64,000 nucleotides of DNA from Kocuria palustris (GTDB taxonomy: Bacteria; Actinomycetota; Actinomycetes; Actinomycetales; Micrococcaceae), in assembly GCF_007666205.1 (NCBI RefSeq), contig NZ_VDOR01000001.1:310001-374000 (forward strand), given 5' to 3'. The notes beneath the pieces are model-generated. The model saw only the letters and a program-made list of their open reading frames with translations. It ran no database searches and was not told the origin of the DNA. Shown in pieces: positions 8,429-17,939 of the stretch. Within the stretch, counting starts at the first letter, position 1. Each line of letters starts with the position of its first letter. Made by a program: the position numbers and the translations under genes.

Positions 8429-9186
8429 GCCTGCCCCTGGATGATCGCGATCTTCTGCCAGACCTTGCGGGCCATGTCCGAGGTCAGTGTCTCGATGCCC
8501 TCGACCCCGTCGATGACCTCGCCATCCGTCGTGTCCTCGGCGAACAGGGCCGCGGTCTTGCCCACGAGGGAGAGCATCTCGGTGCAGTAGTCCAGGTAGT
8601 GGCGCAGCTGCTCGCGGCTCAGGTCCAGGCCGCCGTCGGCGCGGGAGCCGCGCTCCAGGCGCTCGGGGACCTTGGTGAGCTGATGCATGTCGATCACGTG
8701 GGCCAGGGAGCGCAGCCGATGCAGCAGGCGCATCACGCGGGCTCGCTCCATCCGCTCCGGCACCGCGATCAGGAAGAACACGGCCAGTCCCGCGAAGACG
8801 ACGTTGTTGATCACGGTCTCGAGCAGCGGCAGGAAGTCGATCGGGCCGATGGCGTCCGGGTCGGCCCAGATGTCCGCGGCGGCCAGCAGGATCGTGACGG
8901 CCAGGAACACGACGATCAGCACGATGGCCAGCCGGGAGAGGACCCGGGCCGCACGGATGCGCCGACGGCTGATGCCGCCCTCGGAGCCGACCTCGTCCAC
9001 CAGGGCCGCGAGCTCGCCGCAGACCTCCCACAGCCCGCGGTCCGGGAAGCGCGAGCGGATGCGCTGCTGCAGGGCCACGGTGGAATCGCGCACGGCGCCG
9101 TGGTCGAGGCTCTGGTAGCGGCTGCCGTCGGGCGGGCTGTCGTCGTGGTCATCGGGCCGGTCGGCCATCCGGTCGAGATAGGACAC
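8425..9186 (-). CDS. Two-helix membrane protein of unknown function
   Basis: A 253-residue protein that I do not recognise. It has an acidic, Asp-rich N-terminus and two hydrophobic segments (RLAIVLIVVFLAVTILLAAA near residue 86 and VVFAGLAVFFLIAVPERM near 132). A long charged helical tail follows, with a LLHRLRSLAHVIDMHQLTK stretch. This suggests a small membrane protein with a cytoplasmic helical domain. The start is GTG at 9186; TACTCT ends 6 bases upstream and there is no ribosome site, so the mRNA may be leaderless. Its stop overlaps that of the GntR gene in the palindrome CTAG (8425-8428). Confidence 0.6.
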   Translation of the reverse strand: MSYLDRMADRPDDHDDSPPDGSRYQSLDHGAVRDSTVALQQRIRSRFPDRGLWEVCGELAALVDEVGSEGGISRRRIRAARVLSRLAIVLIVVFLAVTILLAAADIWADPDAIGPIDFLPLLETVINNVVFAGLAVFFLIAVPERMERARVMRLLHRLRSLAHVIDMHQLTKVPERLERGSRADGGLDLSREQLRHYLDYCTEMLSLVGKTAALFAEDTTDGEVIDGVEGIETLTSDMARKVWQKIAIIQGQA

Positions 9187-9341
9187 CAGGAGAGAGTACG
9201 GCCAGTCGGGGTGCGCCGATGCACGAGCGGACTGTGATGTGAGGCATGAGCGGCCGATGCCTCACCTCGGCGCCCTCTCGCGGCTGCCCGCGCGGCTCCG
9301 GGATCAGCAGGGCGCTGCGCACTAGGATCGATGGCTTCGAC

Positions 9342-10496
9342 GTGACCCCCCCCGACGACGAGGCTGATGTGACCCCTGCGCGCCCCCGGAGCCGCTCCTC
9401 CGCGACGATCGGATGCCTGGGCTGCGGCGGCTGCCTGGTGCTGGCGGTCCTCGCGCTCGCGGTCATGGTGGTCATCGGGCTGCTCGTCGGCCCGCAGCCG
9501 GAGGACACGGCCGGCGGGGAGCCGACGACGTCGGCGCCGGCGTCCCCTGCTGAGGAGCCCGCCGCGGGCGAGCCGTCCGCCGAGGACGCGTCCCTGGCCC
9601 CGCAGGCCGAGGAGGAGGACCCGGAGCAGGAGTCCTCGGGGCCGGCGGCCTCCGAGCAGCGGTCCGAGCACTCGCCCGCGCCGATCGAGGACAGCTCGGC
9701 CTCGGACGCCGCGTCGGCGCTGGCCGTCCTGGACACCCTCGAGGTCAAGGGCCGCGCGCCCAAGACGGGCTACGGCCGTGATCGGTTCGGTCCCACGTGG
9801 GAGGACGTCGACGGCAACGGGTGCAGCACCCGCAACGACATCCTGGCCCGCGACCTGACGGACCTCGAGCGGGAGGACGGCTGCGCCGTGACCTCGGGGC
9901 TGCTCCAGGATCCCTACACGGGCACCGCGATCGACTTCACCGCCGGCGTCGACACCTCCGCCGACGTCCAGATCGACCACGTCGTGGCGCTGTCCGACGC
10001 CTGGCAGAAGGGCGCTCAGCAGATGAGCGAGCAGCAGCGGCTCGTCTTCGCGAACGACCCGCTGAACCTCCTGGCGGTCGACGGCCCGACCAATCAGTCC
10101 AAGGGCGATGCCGACGCCGCGACCTGGCTGCCCCCGAACCGCGACTACCGATGCCCGTACGTCGCCCGGCAGGTGGAGGTGAAGTCCAAGTACGACCTGT
10201 GGGTCACCCAGCCCGAGCACGACCGGATCGAGGACGTGCTCCAGGACTGCGACGACCAGCCGGCGTCCGAGACCTCCGCGGACCCGGCGGCCCCGCCGGC
10301 CGACGGCGTCCCGGACCCGGCCCCGGAGCCCGCACCGGAACCGGACCCCGCTCCCGCGCCCGAGCCCGACGCCCCGGCGCAGAGCTTCGGGAGCTGCGCG
10401 GAGGCCCGCGCGGCGGGTGCGGCGCCCCTGCACCGCGGCCTGCCCGGCTACTCGCCGCGCCTGGATCGCGACGGCGACGGGGTCGCCTGCGAATGA
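9342..10496 (+). CDS. Membrane-anchored HNH nuclease (DUF1524-like) with excalibur domain
   Basis: About 384 residues. An N-terminal hydrophobic helix (CLGCGGCLVLAVLALAVMVV) is followed by a long Pro/Glu/Ala linker. The central domain has the HNH/DUF1524 signature QIDHVVALSDAWQKGA, then NDPLNLLAVDGPTNQSKGD and DAATWLPPN, the pattern of a nuclease with catalytic His. After a Pro-rich EPAPEPDPAPAPEPD spacer the protein ends in an excalibur domain with calcium-loop motif DRDGDGVACE. It should act outside the membrane. The start is uncertain: GTG at 9342 or 9369 are the best candidates; an ATG at 9246 would put a poorly conserved-looking extension before the helix. Two more excalibur proteins lie at 58-60 kb. 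Confidence 0.8.
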   Translation: MTPPDDEADVTPARPRSRSSATIGCLGCGGCLVLAVLALAVMVVIGLLVGPQPEDTAGGEPTTSAPASPAEEPAAGEPSAEDASLAPQAEEEDPEQESSGPAASEQRSEHSPAPIEDSSASDAASALAVLDTLEVKGRAPKTGYGRDRFGPTWEDVDGNGCSTRNDILARDLTDLEREDGCAVTSGLLQDPYTGTAIDFTAGVDTSADVQIDHVVALSDAWQKGAQQMSEQQRLVFANDPLNLLAVDGPTNQSKGDADAATWLPPNRDYRCPYVARQVEVKSKYDLWVTQPEHDRIEDVLQDCDDQPASETSADPAAPPADGVPDPAPEPAPEPDPAPAPEPDAPAQSFGSCAEARAAGAAPLHRGLPGYSPRLDRDGDGVACE

Positions 10497-10523
10497 CCGG
10501 GCCGCGCCCGATGTGACGAGACT

Positions 10524-10542
10524 CGCGGGAGTCCGTCCCGCG
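10524..10542. terminator. Possible terminator hairpin after the HNH nuclease gene
   Basis: A 7-bp perfect stem, CGCGGGA pairing with TCCCGCG, with a 5-base loop, 28 bases after the nuclease stop. There is no T-run, so intrinsic termination is only suggested. The rest of the 204-base gap up to the MFS start shows only the ribosome site at its end. Confidence 0.35.
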
Positions 10543-10700
10543 ACGGCCTGGCGGGATGCGCGAGACCGGGCATAGCGTGGCATGCGGTGCTGTGCGCGGA
10601 CGGCGAGGTCACGCGGCAGCACTTCTCCATGTGCCCGGTCCGCTGCGCGCGACCCGCCGCTCGTGACCCCTCGTCGACCCGTCCCTCCCGGAGGTGCCCC

Positions 10701-12002
10701 GTGACCGCTGTGCCCGAGACCCAGGCCGGAGCCGGTGCGCCGCTGTCCCCGGCGCGCCGCCGCACCGCGCTGATCGCCCTGGCGCTGGGCGGGTTCGGCA
10801 TCGGCTGCTCCGAGTTCGTCGCCATGGGCCTGCTGCCGCAGATCGCCGACGCGCTGCTGCCGGAGCTGATGGCGACGCAGCCGGAGCAGGGGCTGGCCCG
10901 CGCGGGCTGGGCCATCACGGCCTATGCGCTGGGCGTCGTGATCGGCGCCCCGCTGCTGTCCCTGCTGGCCGTGCGCATGAGCCGGACCCGGCTGATCGTG
11001 GTCTTCGCCGCACTGCTGGCCGTGAGCACGCTGGCCTCGGCCGCCATGCCGAGCTTCGAGCTGACGCTGCTGTCCCGCTTCGTCGCGGGGCTGCCGCACG
11101 GCGCCTACCTGGGCGTGGCCTCGCTGCTGGCGAGCTCGCTGCTGGGTCCCGGCTCCCAGGGCAAGGGCGCGGCCGTCGCGCTGTCGGGCCTGGCCGTGGC
11201 CAACCTGGCGGGCGTGCCCCTGCTGACGGCGCTGGGCCAGGCCGCCGGATGGCGCGCGGCCTTCCTGACGATCGCGGCGGTCTTCGCCCTGACCACCCTC
11301 CTGGTGGCCACGACGATCCCGTCCCAGCCCGCGCCGCAGGGCCGCCGCGTCCAGGACGAGCTGCGCGCCTTCTCCCGAGCGCAGCTGTGGGTGGTCATGC
11401 TCATCGCCGCGGTGGGCTTCGCCGGATCGTTCGCGGTCTTCAGCTACATCGCCGACATCGGCCGGCAGGTGGCCGGGATGAGCGCCGGCTTCATCCCCGT
11501 CCTGCTGGCGGTGGCCGGGCTGGGCATGATCATCGGCAACGCCATCGGGGGCTTCGCCACGGACCGCTCGCTCGAGCGCACTCTGCTCGTGGCCTTCCCG
11601 CTCTACATCGCCGCGATGGTGCTCCTGGTCCTCGCGGTCGCCCACCCGGTGGGCCTGACCGTGGGGTTCTTCCTCACCAACATGGGCCACGCGACGCTGG
11701 GCCCGGCCATGCAGACCTGGCTCATGCGCGTGGCCGGGCCCTCCGAGATGCTGGGCGCCTCCCTGCATCACGCCGCGTTCAACGTGGCCAATGCCCTCGG
11801 CGCCATGCTGGGCGGTGCGGTGATCTCCGCGGGCTTCGGGCTGGCGGCTCCCACGGTGGTCGGCCTGACGGTCGCGACCCTGGGCTACCTCATGCTCCTG
11901 GCCTCGTTCGCCCTGCTGCGGATCCGCTCGCGGCGCTTCCGCCGCGAGCTCGACACCGCGCAGGTCCCCGTGCACTCCCCCGAGGACGCCTCGGCCCGCT
12001 GA
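10701..12002 (+). CDS. MFS transporter, DHA1 (AraJ-like) efflux family
   Basis: A 433-residue, 12-helix major facilitator. The first helix reads ALIALALGGFGIGCSEFVAMGLLPQIA, typical of the AraJ/YdhP-type drug:H+ antiporters. The loop between helices 2 and 3 carries a degenerate signature A (VRMSRTRLI). The central cytoplasmic loop is short. Substrate is unknown; relatives export sugars, purine analogues or drugs. I chose the GTG at 10701 because GGAGG ends 6 bases before it; upstream in-frame codons have no support. It stands alone, followed 167 bases later by ohr. Confidence 0.85.
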   Translation: MTAVPETQAGAGAPLSPARRRTALIALALGGFGIGCSEFVAMGLLPQIADALLPELMATQPEQGLARAGWAITAYALGVVIGAPLLSLLAVRMSRTRLIVVFAALLAVSTLASAAMPSFELTLLSRFVAGLPHGAYLGVASLLASSLLGPGSQGKGAAVALSGLAVANLAGVPLLTALGQAAGWRAAFLTIAAVFALTTLLVATTIPSQPAPQGRRVQDELRAFSRAQLWVVMLIAAVGFAGSFAVFSYIADIGRQVAGMSAGFIPVLLAVAGLGMIIGNAIGGFATDRSLERTLLVAFPLYIAAMVLLVLAVAHPVGLTVGFFLTNMGHATLGPAMQTWLMRVAGPSEMLGASLHHAAFNVANALGAMLGGAVISAGFGLAAPTVVGLTVATLGYLMLLASFALLRIRSRRFRRELDTAQVPVHSPEDASAR

Positions 12003-12169
12003 GCTCGGCCGGCCCCTCCTCGCCGCGCGGCTTCCAGGTGCTCGCTCGGACCGGCGCGGCGGCCCGCGCGAGGTGGTCGCGCAGCCGATGCACACATGTC
12101 TTGACGGGAGTCCTACGCTGAGAGCACCGCGCGCCGGAGACGCCGGGCGCGGATCACGAGGAGGATGAC

Positions 12170-12589
12170 ATGGATCCCCTGTACACCACCGAGGCGCTGG
12201 CCACCGGCGCAGGACGAAACGGCAGCGTGACGGTCCCCGACGGGGGCCTGGAGTTCGATCTGGCCTCGCCCCGGGCCATGGGCGGCAGCGGCGACGGGAG
12301 CAACCCGGAGCAGCTCTTCGCCGCGGGCTACGCGGCCTGCTTCCACTCCGCGCTGCAGCTCACCGCCAAGCAGCGGGGCAAGGACCTGGGCGACTCCTCC
12401 GTGGGCGCCAAGGTCTCCATCGGCAAGGAGGGCGAGGGGTTCGGCCTGGCGGTCGAGCTCGAGGTCGTCATCCCGGGCATGCCGCACGACGAGGCGCAGG
12501 AGCTGGCCGATGCGGCGCATCAGGTCTGCCCGTACTCCAATGCCACGCGCGGCAACATCCCGGTGGAGGTCACGGTCTCGGACGACTGA
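12170..12589 (+). CDS. ohr: Organic hydroperoxide resistance protein (Ohr/OsmC family)
   Basis: A 139-residue thiol peroxidase. It starts with LYTTEALATGAGRNGSV, as in Ohr rather than OsmC. The two redox cysteines are Cys57 (AAGYAACFHSAL) and Cys120 (HQVCPYSNATRGN), spaced as in the family. It reduces organic hydroperoxides in the cytoplasm using lipoylated partners. An AGGAGGATGAC ribosome site lies directly before the ATG. No MarR-type OhrR gene is adjacent, so its regulator must be elsewhere. It converges on the YcsI-like gene with 9 bases between stops. Confidence 0.92.
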   Translation: MDPLYTTEALATGAGRNGSVTVPDGGLEFDLASPRAMGGSGDGSNPEQLFAAGYAACFHSALQLTAKQRGKDLGDSSVGAKVSIGKEGEGFGLAVELEVVIPGMPHDEAQELADAAHQVCPYSNATRGNIPVEVTVSDD

Positions 12590-12598
12590 TGCGCGGCC

Positions 12599-13393
12599 TC
12601 AGGGCACCTGGTACGACGCGTTCGGCGCGTCCGTGATCAGCATGTGCCCCGGGGCGTGACCGATCGCGAACGGGACGCCGCTGGCCGCGACGGCCGCCTG
12701 GGGCGTGACGCCGCAGGCCCAGAACACGGGCAGCCATCCGTCGGGGATCTCCACGGCATCGCCGTAGTCGGGCCGCGCGAGATCCCCGATGCCGATGGCT
12801 CCCGGGTCGCCCACGTGCAGCGGCGCCCCGTGCACGGCCGGGTAGCGCGAGGTGATGCGCACGGCGTCGGCCACCATGGCCCCCGGCAGCGGCCGCATCG
12901 AGACCACGGTCGGTCCGTGCAGCCGGCCTGCGGCTCCCGCCGGGATCGACGTGCGGTACATCGGCACGTTGACGTCCTGGTCCTGATGCGCCAGCGGCAG
13001 ACCGGCCTCCAGCAGTGCGGCCTCGAACGTGAAGCTGCACCCGATCAGGAAGGCCACCAGGTCATCGCGCCACAGCTCGGTGACGTCGGTGGGGGAGTCC
13101 ACGAGCTCGCCGTCGCGGTGGACGGTGTAGCGCGGGATGTCCGTGCGGATGTCGCCGCCGGGCAACAGGTCGCTGCTGAGCTGCCCGGCCTCGAGCACGC
13201 CCAGCAGCGGGCAGGACTTCGGATTGCGGTGGGCGAAGAGCAGGACGTCGTAGGCCCAGTCCTGCGGCACCGCGATGAGATTGGCCTGGGCGAAGCCGTC
13301 GCACCACCCGGAGGTGGGCGCGGCCCGGCCGGAGCGGAAGAGCTCCCGCGCGGCGGCGGGGCTCAGCCTCGAGACGGGGACGTCGTCGTGCAT
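12599..13393 (-). CDS. YcsI/DUF1445 family protein, putative hydro-lyase or D-glutamate cyclase type
   Basis: A 264-residue cytoplasmic protein. Family marks are [15 protein letters not shown] near residue 29, [12 protein letters not shown] near 56, and a C-terminal [12 protein letters not shown] ... [14 protein letters not shown]. Members are annotated putative hydro-lyases; vertebrate relatives (DGLUCY) cyclise D-glutamate to 5-oxo-D-proline. In Bacillus subtilis ycsI sits with ycsF (pxpA), ycsG and kipI-kipA. Here it follows the YcsG-like gene by 31 bases in the same direction, and the shared promoter carries the same operator-like palindrome as pxpA. A role in 5-oxoproline or glutamate interconversion is therefore likely but inferred. 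Confidence 0.85.
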   Translation of the reverse strand: MHDDVPVSRLSPAAARELFRSGRAAPTSGWCDGFAQANLIAVPQDWAYDVLLFAHRNPKSCPLLGVLEAGQLSSDLLPGGDIRTDIPRYTVHRDGELVDSPTDVTELWRDDLVAFLIGCSFTFEAALLEAGLPLAHQDQDVNVPMYRTSIPAGAAGRLHGPTVVSMRPLPGAMVADAVRITSRYPAVHGAPLHVGDPGAIGIGDLARPDYGDAVEIPDGWLPVFWACGVTPQAAVAASGVPFAIGHAPGHMLITDAPNASYQVP

Positions 13394-13424
13394 GGGAGCT
13401 CCTTCCGCCGCGCGGGTCGGGGGA

Positions 13425-14762
13425 TCAGGACCAGAGCTTGGCGATGCCGGACAGGGACAGCCAGCCCAGGACCAGCGTCAGGATCCACACCAGCGTGCCG
13501 ATCAGCGCCAGCCACTTGGGGTAGGCGTACCCGTGGAGCAGGTCGCGGCGGAACCAGGCCACGATCAGGATGACGGTGAATCCGATGGGCAGGATCAGCC
13601 CGTTCACGGCGCCGGCCACGATCAGCAGCGTCGAGGGAGCCTGACCGAGCAGGAGGAACACGGTCGCGGAGATCGCGATGAACGCGACCGTCAGGATGTT
13701 GCGGGTCCGTCCGGAGGTCCTGTCCGTGGTGATGAACGAGACCGAGGTGTAGGCGGCGCCGATCACGGAGGAGATCGAGGCGGCCCAGAGGATCAGCCCG
13801 AACAGGCGCAGGCCGATCTCGCCGGCGGCCGCCTGGAAGGCCTGGGCCGCGATGTTCTCGCCGGCCAGCTGCACGCCGCCGGCGACGACGCCCAGGATGG
13901 CCAGGAACAGCAGGAAGCGCATGACGCCGGTGATGACGATGCCCAGCACCGACGAGTTGGAGATGCGGCGGGCGTTCTCGGGTCCGGTGATCCCGGAGTC
14001 GACCATGCGGTGCGCACCCGCGTAGGTGATGTAGCCGCCGATGGTGCCGCCGATCAGCGTGGTGATCACGAAGAAGTCCACCTGCTCCGGCAGGACCATG
14101 TTCTTCATGGCGTCGCCGACGGGCGGGTCGGAGACGATCGCGACGTATCCGGTCACCAGGATCATCACGACGCCCAGGCCGACCACGATCTTGTCGAGGG
14201 CCGCGCCGGCCTTCTTGGACAGGAACACCCCGATGGCCAGCAGGGCGGTGATGAGCCCGCCCCACTTGGCGTCCAGGCCCGTCATGGCGTTGATGCCCAG
14301 GCCGCCGCCGGCGGTGTTGCCGATGTTGAAGACGAGGCCGCCGATCGCGACCAGCACGGCCACGAGCCAGCCGAGGCCCGGCAGCACGGCATTGCCGAGC
14401 TCCTGGGCCTTGTACCCCGAGACGCCGATGACGCGCCACACGTTCAGCTGCACCGCGATGTCCACGAGGATCGACAGCAGGATCGCGAAGGCGAAGGCCG
14501 CGCCGAGCTGGACCGTGAAGTTCGCGGTCTGGGTGATGAAGCCCGGCCCGATGGCGCTCGTCGCCATGAGGAACAGGGCGCCCAGGATCGCCTGACGGGT
14601 GGAGGAGGAGGCCAGGGCGGGCGTGGCCGCGCCGGTCGTCTCGACGTCCGAGGCGCCCGAGGCGCCCGAGGCGCCCGGTGCAGGGCTGCTGCCGGAGGGT
14701 GCAGCAGTGCGTGCGGAGCCTGCGCCCTCGGCGGGGTTCAGCTCGGGATCGTTCTGGGTCAT
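13425..14762 (-). CDS. Nramp-like (NRAMP family) transporter, YcsG type
   Basis: A 445-residue membrane protein of about 11 helices with the Nramp fold. An Ala/Ser/Thr-rich cytoplasmic leader of ~50 residues precedes helix 1. Classical metal transporters have DPGN in helix 1 and MPH in helix 6. Here helix 1 reads [17 protein letters not shown] and helix 6 reads [20 protein letters not shown], so both metal-binding motifs are missing. It is the YcsG-type branch that travels with pxp genes and may import an organic acid such as 5-oxoproline rather than metal; that is inference. The start at 14762 has a GAGG element upstream. It is first in a two-gene unit with the YcsI-like gene. Confidence 0.85.
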   Translation of the reverse strand: MTQNDPELNPAEGAGSARTAAPSGSSPAPGASGASGASDVETTGAATPALASSSTRQAILGALFLMATSAIGPGFITQTANFTVQLGAAFAFAILLSILVDIAVQLNVWRVIGVSGYKAQELGNAVLPGLGWLVAVLVAIGGLVFNIGNTAGGGLGINAMTGLDAKWGGLITALLAIGVFLSKKAGAALDKIVVGLGVVMILVTGYVAIVSDPPVGDAMKNMVLPEQVDFFVITTLIGGTIGGYITYAGAHRMVDSGITGPENARRISNSSVLGIVITGVMRFLLFLAILGVVAGGVQLAGENIAAQAFQAAAGEIGLRLFGLILWAASISSVIGAAYTSVSFITTDRTSGRTRNILTVAFIAISATVFLLLGQAPSTLLIVAGAVNGLILPIGFTVILIVAWFRRDLLHGYAYPKWLALIGTLVWILTLVLGWLSLSGIAKLWS

Positions 14763-14888
14763 GGCCTGCCTCGAAGGGGTCAGCGGGGCGCGGAGCGGGC
14801 CGCGGCCACCGGTGGTGCGCACCGAGGGGGAGGACCGCCCCCGGCGTGGAGCCCCCGCTGGAGGGGAGCTCCGTGATCAGTGGGGGAC

Positions 14889-14911
14889 ACGGTACAGATT
14901 GTTCAACAAAT
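14889..14911 (-). promoter_or_regulatory. Operator (site 2) abutting the -10 of the Nramp-like gene
   Basis: GATTGTTCAACAAAT at 14897-14911 contains the perfect 11-bp core TTGTTCAACAA (14899-14909), the same palindrome as at 3387-3397. On the minus strand, TACCGT (14894-14889) begins two bases after it and is a good -10 for the Nramp-like gene, so the operator lies in the promoter spacer. A bound repressor would block polymerase directly. The divergent acyl-CoA synthetase promoter is about 40 bases further right. Confidence 0.7.
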
Positions 14912-14949
14912 TGACGAGAGGTGGGCCACATCGTCGGCGTCGCGCTGTT

Positions 14950-14978
14950 TTGTGACCTGACTCACGGTCCTTTACCGT
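14950..14978 (+). promoter_or_regulatory. Candidate promoter of the acyl-CoA synthetase gene
   Basis: TTGTGA (14950-14955) and TACCGT (14973-14978) are separated by 17 bases, a good housekeeping-type arrangement, 36 bases before the GTG start at 15014. Confidence 0.5.
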
Positions 14979-15013
14979 GGAGTCTCCGTCCCTGACCCAC
15001 CAGGAGCCCCTCA

Positions 15014-16822
15014 GTGCGCGAGATCAGCGTCCCGCTTGCCGTCCAGACCCCCCGAGACACGAACGTGACCGAGCTGCTCCTGCGTCAGGCGCGGAAGCCC
15101 TCCGATCCCGCGATCTTCTCCCGGCGCGAGGGCGAGGACTGGGTCGATCTCCGGTCCTCGGACGTGGTCGAGCAGGTCACGGCCCTGGCCAAGGGCCTCG
15201 TCGCGGCGGGCGTCCAGCCCGGCGACCGCGTCGGGCTGATGTCCCGCAACCGCCTGGAGTGGAGCCTCGTCGACTTCGCGATCTGGTTCGCCGGGGCGGT
15301 CACGGTCCCCGTCTACGAGTCCTCGGCGCCCTCGCAGCTGGCGTGGAACCTCTCGGACTCGGGGGCCTCGGCGCTCGTCGTCGAGACCCCGGAGCACCGG
15401 GAGGTCTTCGAGCGGGCCGCCCAGGACACCGTGCTGTCCGCCGTGCACAGCGTGTGGTGCTTCGACGAGGGCGCGACCGATCACCTGCGCGAGGGCGGCC
15501 GGGACGTGCCCGACGAGGAGATCGAGCGCCGCTGCGGCCTGGCCGGCCTCGACGACCTCGCCACGATCATCTACACCTCCGGGACCACGGGGAAGCCCAA
15601 GGGCTGCGAGATCACCCACGGCAACCTGGTCGAGCTCGCGGAGTCGGCGCTCTCGGCGATGCCGGAGATCCTGCAGGAGGGCCGCCGCACGGTGATGTTC
15701 CTCCCGCTGGCCCACGTGTTCGCCCGGTACATCTCGGTCCTGTCGGTGGCCGCGGGCTGCACCATGGCCTACACCGCGGACATGAAGGACCTGCTGCCGG
15801 ATCTGCAGAGCTTCCGCCCGGACTTCCTGCTCGTCGTCCCGCGAGTGTTCGAGAAGGTCTACAACTCGGCGCAGCAGAAGGCCGAGGCCGGCGGGCGCGG
15901 GAAGATCTTCGACCGCGCCGCGGCCGTCTCGATCGCCTGGTCGCGCGCGGAGCAGGAGGGGAGGGTCCCGCTGCCGCTCAGGCTCCAGCACGCGGTCTTC
16001 GACCGCCTCGTCTACGCCAAGCTGCGCGAGGCCATGGGCGGGAAGGTCTCGTTCGCGGTCTCCGGCGGCGGTCCGCTGGGCGAGCGCCTGGCGCACTTCT
16101 TCCACGGGGTCGGCCTGATGGTCCTGGAGGGCTACGGGCTGACCGAGACCACGGCGCCGCAGACCGTGAACACGCCCCGTCAGCTGCGCCTGGGCAGCGT
16201 GGGCCGCCCGCTGCCGGGCAATGCCGTGCGGATCTCGGACATGGGCGAGGTGCAGGCCAAGGGCATCGCCGTGATGCGCGGGTACTGGAACAGCCCGGAG
16301 AAGACCGAGGAGGCCTTCGAGGACGGCTGGTTCCGCACCGGAGATCTGGGGGAGATCGACGACGACGGCTACCTGCGCATCACGGGGCGCATCAAGGAGC
16401 TGATCGTCACCGCGGGCGGCAAGAACGTCAGCCCCGTCATCCTCGAGGACCAGATCCGCGCCCACACGCTCGTCTCCCAGTGCATCGTCGTGGGCGACGG
16501 CCGCCCCTTCATCGCCGCGCTGATCACCCTCGACGAGGAGGCCCTGCCGGGCTGGCTCGAGGCGCACGGCCTGGATCCGCAGATGCCGCTCGAGGAGGCT
16601 CGGGGCGATGGCGAGGTCCGCCGCGCGATCGCCGAGGTCGTCGAGACCGCCAATCAGTCCGTCTCCCGCGCCGAGCAGATCCGGGAGCACCGCATCCTGA
16701 GCTCCGACTTCTCGCCGGCCGACGGCACCCTGACCCCGTCGCTCAAGCTCCGGCGCCGGCAGGTCCTGCGCACGTACGACGACGTCGTCGAGGAGATCTA
16801 CGGGGCTCAGCGCCAGGACTGA
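15014..16822 (+). CDS. Long-chain acyl-CoA synthetase (AMP-forming)
   Basis: A 602-residue adenylating enzyme of the FadD15/FAA type. The AMP-binding P-loop reads [18 protein letters not shown] (about residue 188). The A5 motif is [10 protein letters not shown], and the A7/A8 region is [36 protein letters not shown]. It activates fatty acids with ATP and CoA. The GTG start at 15014 is preceded by AGGAG. A promoter candidate lies at 14950-14978, and the operator at 14897-14911 lies in the same divergent region, so co-regulation with the Nramp-like gene cannot be excluded. No other beta-oxidation gene is next to it. Confidence 0.92.
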   Translation: MREISVPLAVQTPRDTNVTELLLRQARKPSDPAIFSRREGEDWVDLRSSDVVEQVTALAKGLVAAGVQPGDRVGLMSRNRLEWSLVDFAIWFAGAVTVPVYESSAPSQLAWNLSDSGASALVVETPEHREVFERAAQDTVLSAVHSVWCFDEGATDHLREGGRDVPDEEIERRCGLAGLDDLATIIYTSGTTGKPKGCEITHGNLVELAESALSAMPEILQEGRRTVMFLPLAHVFARYISVLSVAAGCTMAYTADMKDLLPDLQSFRPDFLLVVPRVFEKVYNSAQQKAEAGGRGKIFDRAAAVSIAWSRAEQEGRVPLPLRLQHAVFDRLVYAKLREAMGGKVSFAVSGGGPLGERLAHFFHGVGLMVLEGYGLTETTAPQTVNTPRQLRLGSVGRPLPGNAVRISDMGEVQAKGIAVMRGYWNSPEKTEEAFEDGWFRTGDLGEIDDDGYLRITGRIKELIVTAGGKNVSPVILEDQIRAHTLVSQCIVVGDGRPFIAALITLDEEALPGWLEAHGLDPQMPLEEARGDGEVRRAIAEVVETANQSVSRAEQIREHRILSSDFSPADGTLTPSLKLRRRQVLRTYDDVVEEIYGAQRQD

Positions 16823-16923
16823 GGCCGGGGCGCAGGAGGCCTTCGGGGAACCGCGCGGGGAATCAAACGCGGCGGCGGACCGCTGCAGAGAGCAGAGCAG
16901 CCCTCGACCCGAAAGGCCCCGTC

Positions 16924-17904
16924 ATGCCCCTCCCCCTCTCCGTCCTCGACTTCGCCTCCGTCCGCAGCGGCAAGACCGTGGGGGAGGCGTTCCAGGAGTC
17001 CGTCGAGCTCGCGCAGGCCGCGGAGCGGCTGGGCTACGAGCGCGTCTGGTACACCGAGCACCACAACATGGGCTCGATCGCCTCGGCCGCCCCGGCGGTG
17101 CTGATCGCGCACATCGCCGCCCAGACGGAGTCGATCCGGCTCGGCTCGGGCGGCGTGATGCTGCCCAACCACGCTCCGCTGATCATCGCGGAGCAGTTCG
17201 GCACCCTGGCGGAGCTGCATCCCGGGCGCATCGACCTGGGACTCGGCCGTGCGCCGGGCACGGATCAGGCCGCCGTGCGCGCCATGCGCCGCGATCCCCG
17301 GGCCGCCGAGGAGTTCCCCCAGGACGTCAAGGAGCTGCAGGCCTTCCTGCGCGACGAGTCGCAGATCCCGGGCCTGCGGGCCGTCCCGGGGGCCGGCACG
17401 AACGTGCCGATCTACATCCTGGGATCGTCCATGTTCGGCGCGACCCTGGCGGCGGCCTACGGCCTGCCGTACTCGTTCGCATCGCACTTCGCCCCCGAGG
17501 CGCTCGAGCAGGCCACCCAGGCCTACCGCGCGCAGTTCCAGCCGTCCGAGGCGTTCGAGGAGCCGTACGTGATCGCCGCGGTCAACGTGGTGGGACGCGA
17601 CGACCGGGACGCGGCGGCCGAGGAGCTCGAGTGGTACCGCCGCTCGCGGGTGCGCCAGATGGCCGGGCGCGGCCGGAAGCTCTCCGAGGAGGAGCTCGAC
17701 CTGGTCATGCACTCGCCGGCCGGGCAGCAGATCCTCAACATGATCCGCTACACGGCCGTCGGCGACGGCGCCCAGGTCAAGGAGTACGTCGAGGACTTCG
17801 CCCGGCGCGCCGGCGCCGACGAGATCATGGTCGCCCCCGTGGGCTCCACCTCCGAGGGGGCCGTCGACTCCCTGCGCGTGCTGCGCGAGGCCTGGGGCCG
17901 CTGA
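16924..17904 (+). CDS. LLM-class flavin-dependent oxidoreductase (luciferase-like)
   Basis: A 326-residue protein of the bacterial-luciferase-like family. The opening [20 protein letters not shown] and [20 protein letters not shown] match the MsnO8/YhbW-type group, and [13 protein letters not shown] is the conserved central loop. Such enzymes use reduced FMN supplied by a separate reductase to oxidise small organic molecules. Substrate unknown. It lies 100 bases after the acyl-CoA synthetase; GAAAGG before the ATG serves as ribosome site. It is followed by a YdhR-type frame that looks damaged. Confidence 0.88.
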   Translation: MPLPLSVLDFASVRSGKTVGEAFQESVELAQAAERLGYERVWYTEHHNMGSIASAAPAVLIAHIAAQTESIRLGSGGVMLPNHAPLIIAEQFGTLAELHPGRIDLGLGRAPGTDQAAVRAMRRDPRAAEEFPQDVKELQAFLRDESQIPGLRAVPGAGTNVPIYILGSSMFGATLAAAYGLPYSFASHFAPEALEQATQAYRAQFQPSEAFEEPYVIAAVNVVGRDDRDAAAEELEWYRRSRVRQMAGRGRKLSEEELDLVMHSPAGQQILNMIRYTAVGDGAQVKEYVEDFARRAGADEIMVAPVGSTSEGAVDSLRVLREAWGR

Positions 17905-17939
17905 GGCCCTCGACGCACGAACGGATCGGAAGGACACCG

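Noticed and set aside
8916-12095. A 1059-codon minus-strand frame across the HNH, MFS and neighbouring genes
   Set aside because: It spans several recognised genes on the other strand, and its translation is low-complexity His/Gln/Gly/Arg.
12101-12119. TTGACG and TACGCT before ohr as a -35/-10 pair
   Set aside because: They are only 7 bases apart, too close for a promoter, and no OhrR-type palindrome is visible.
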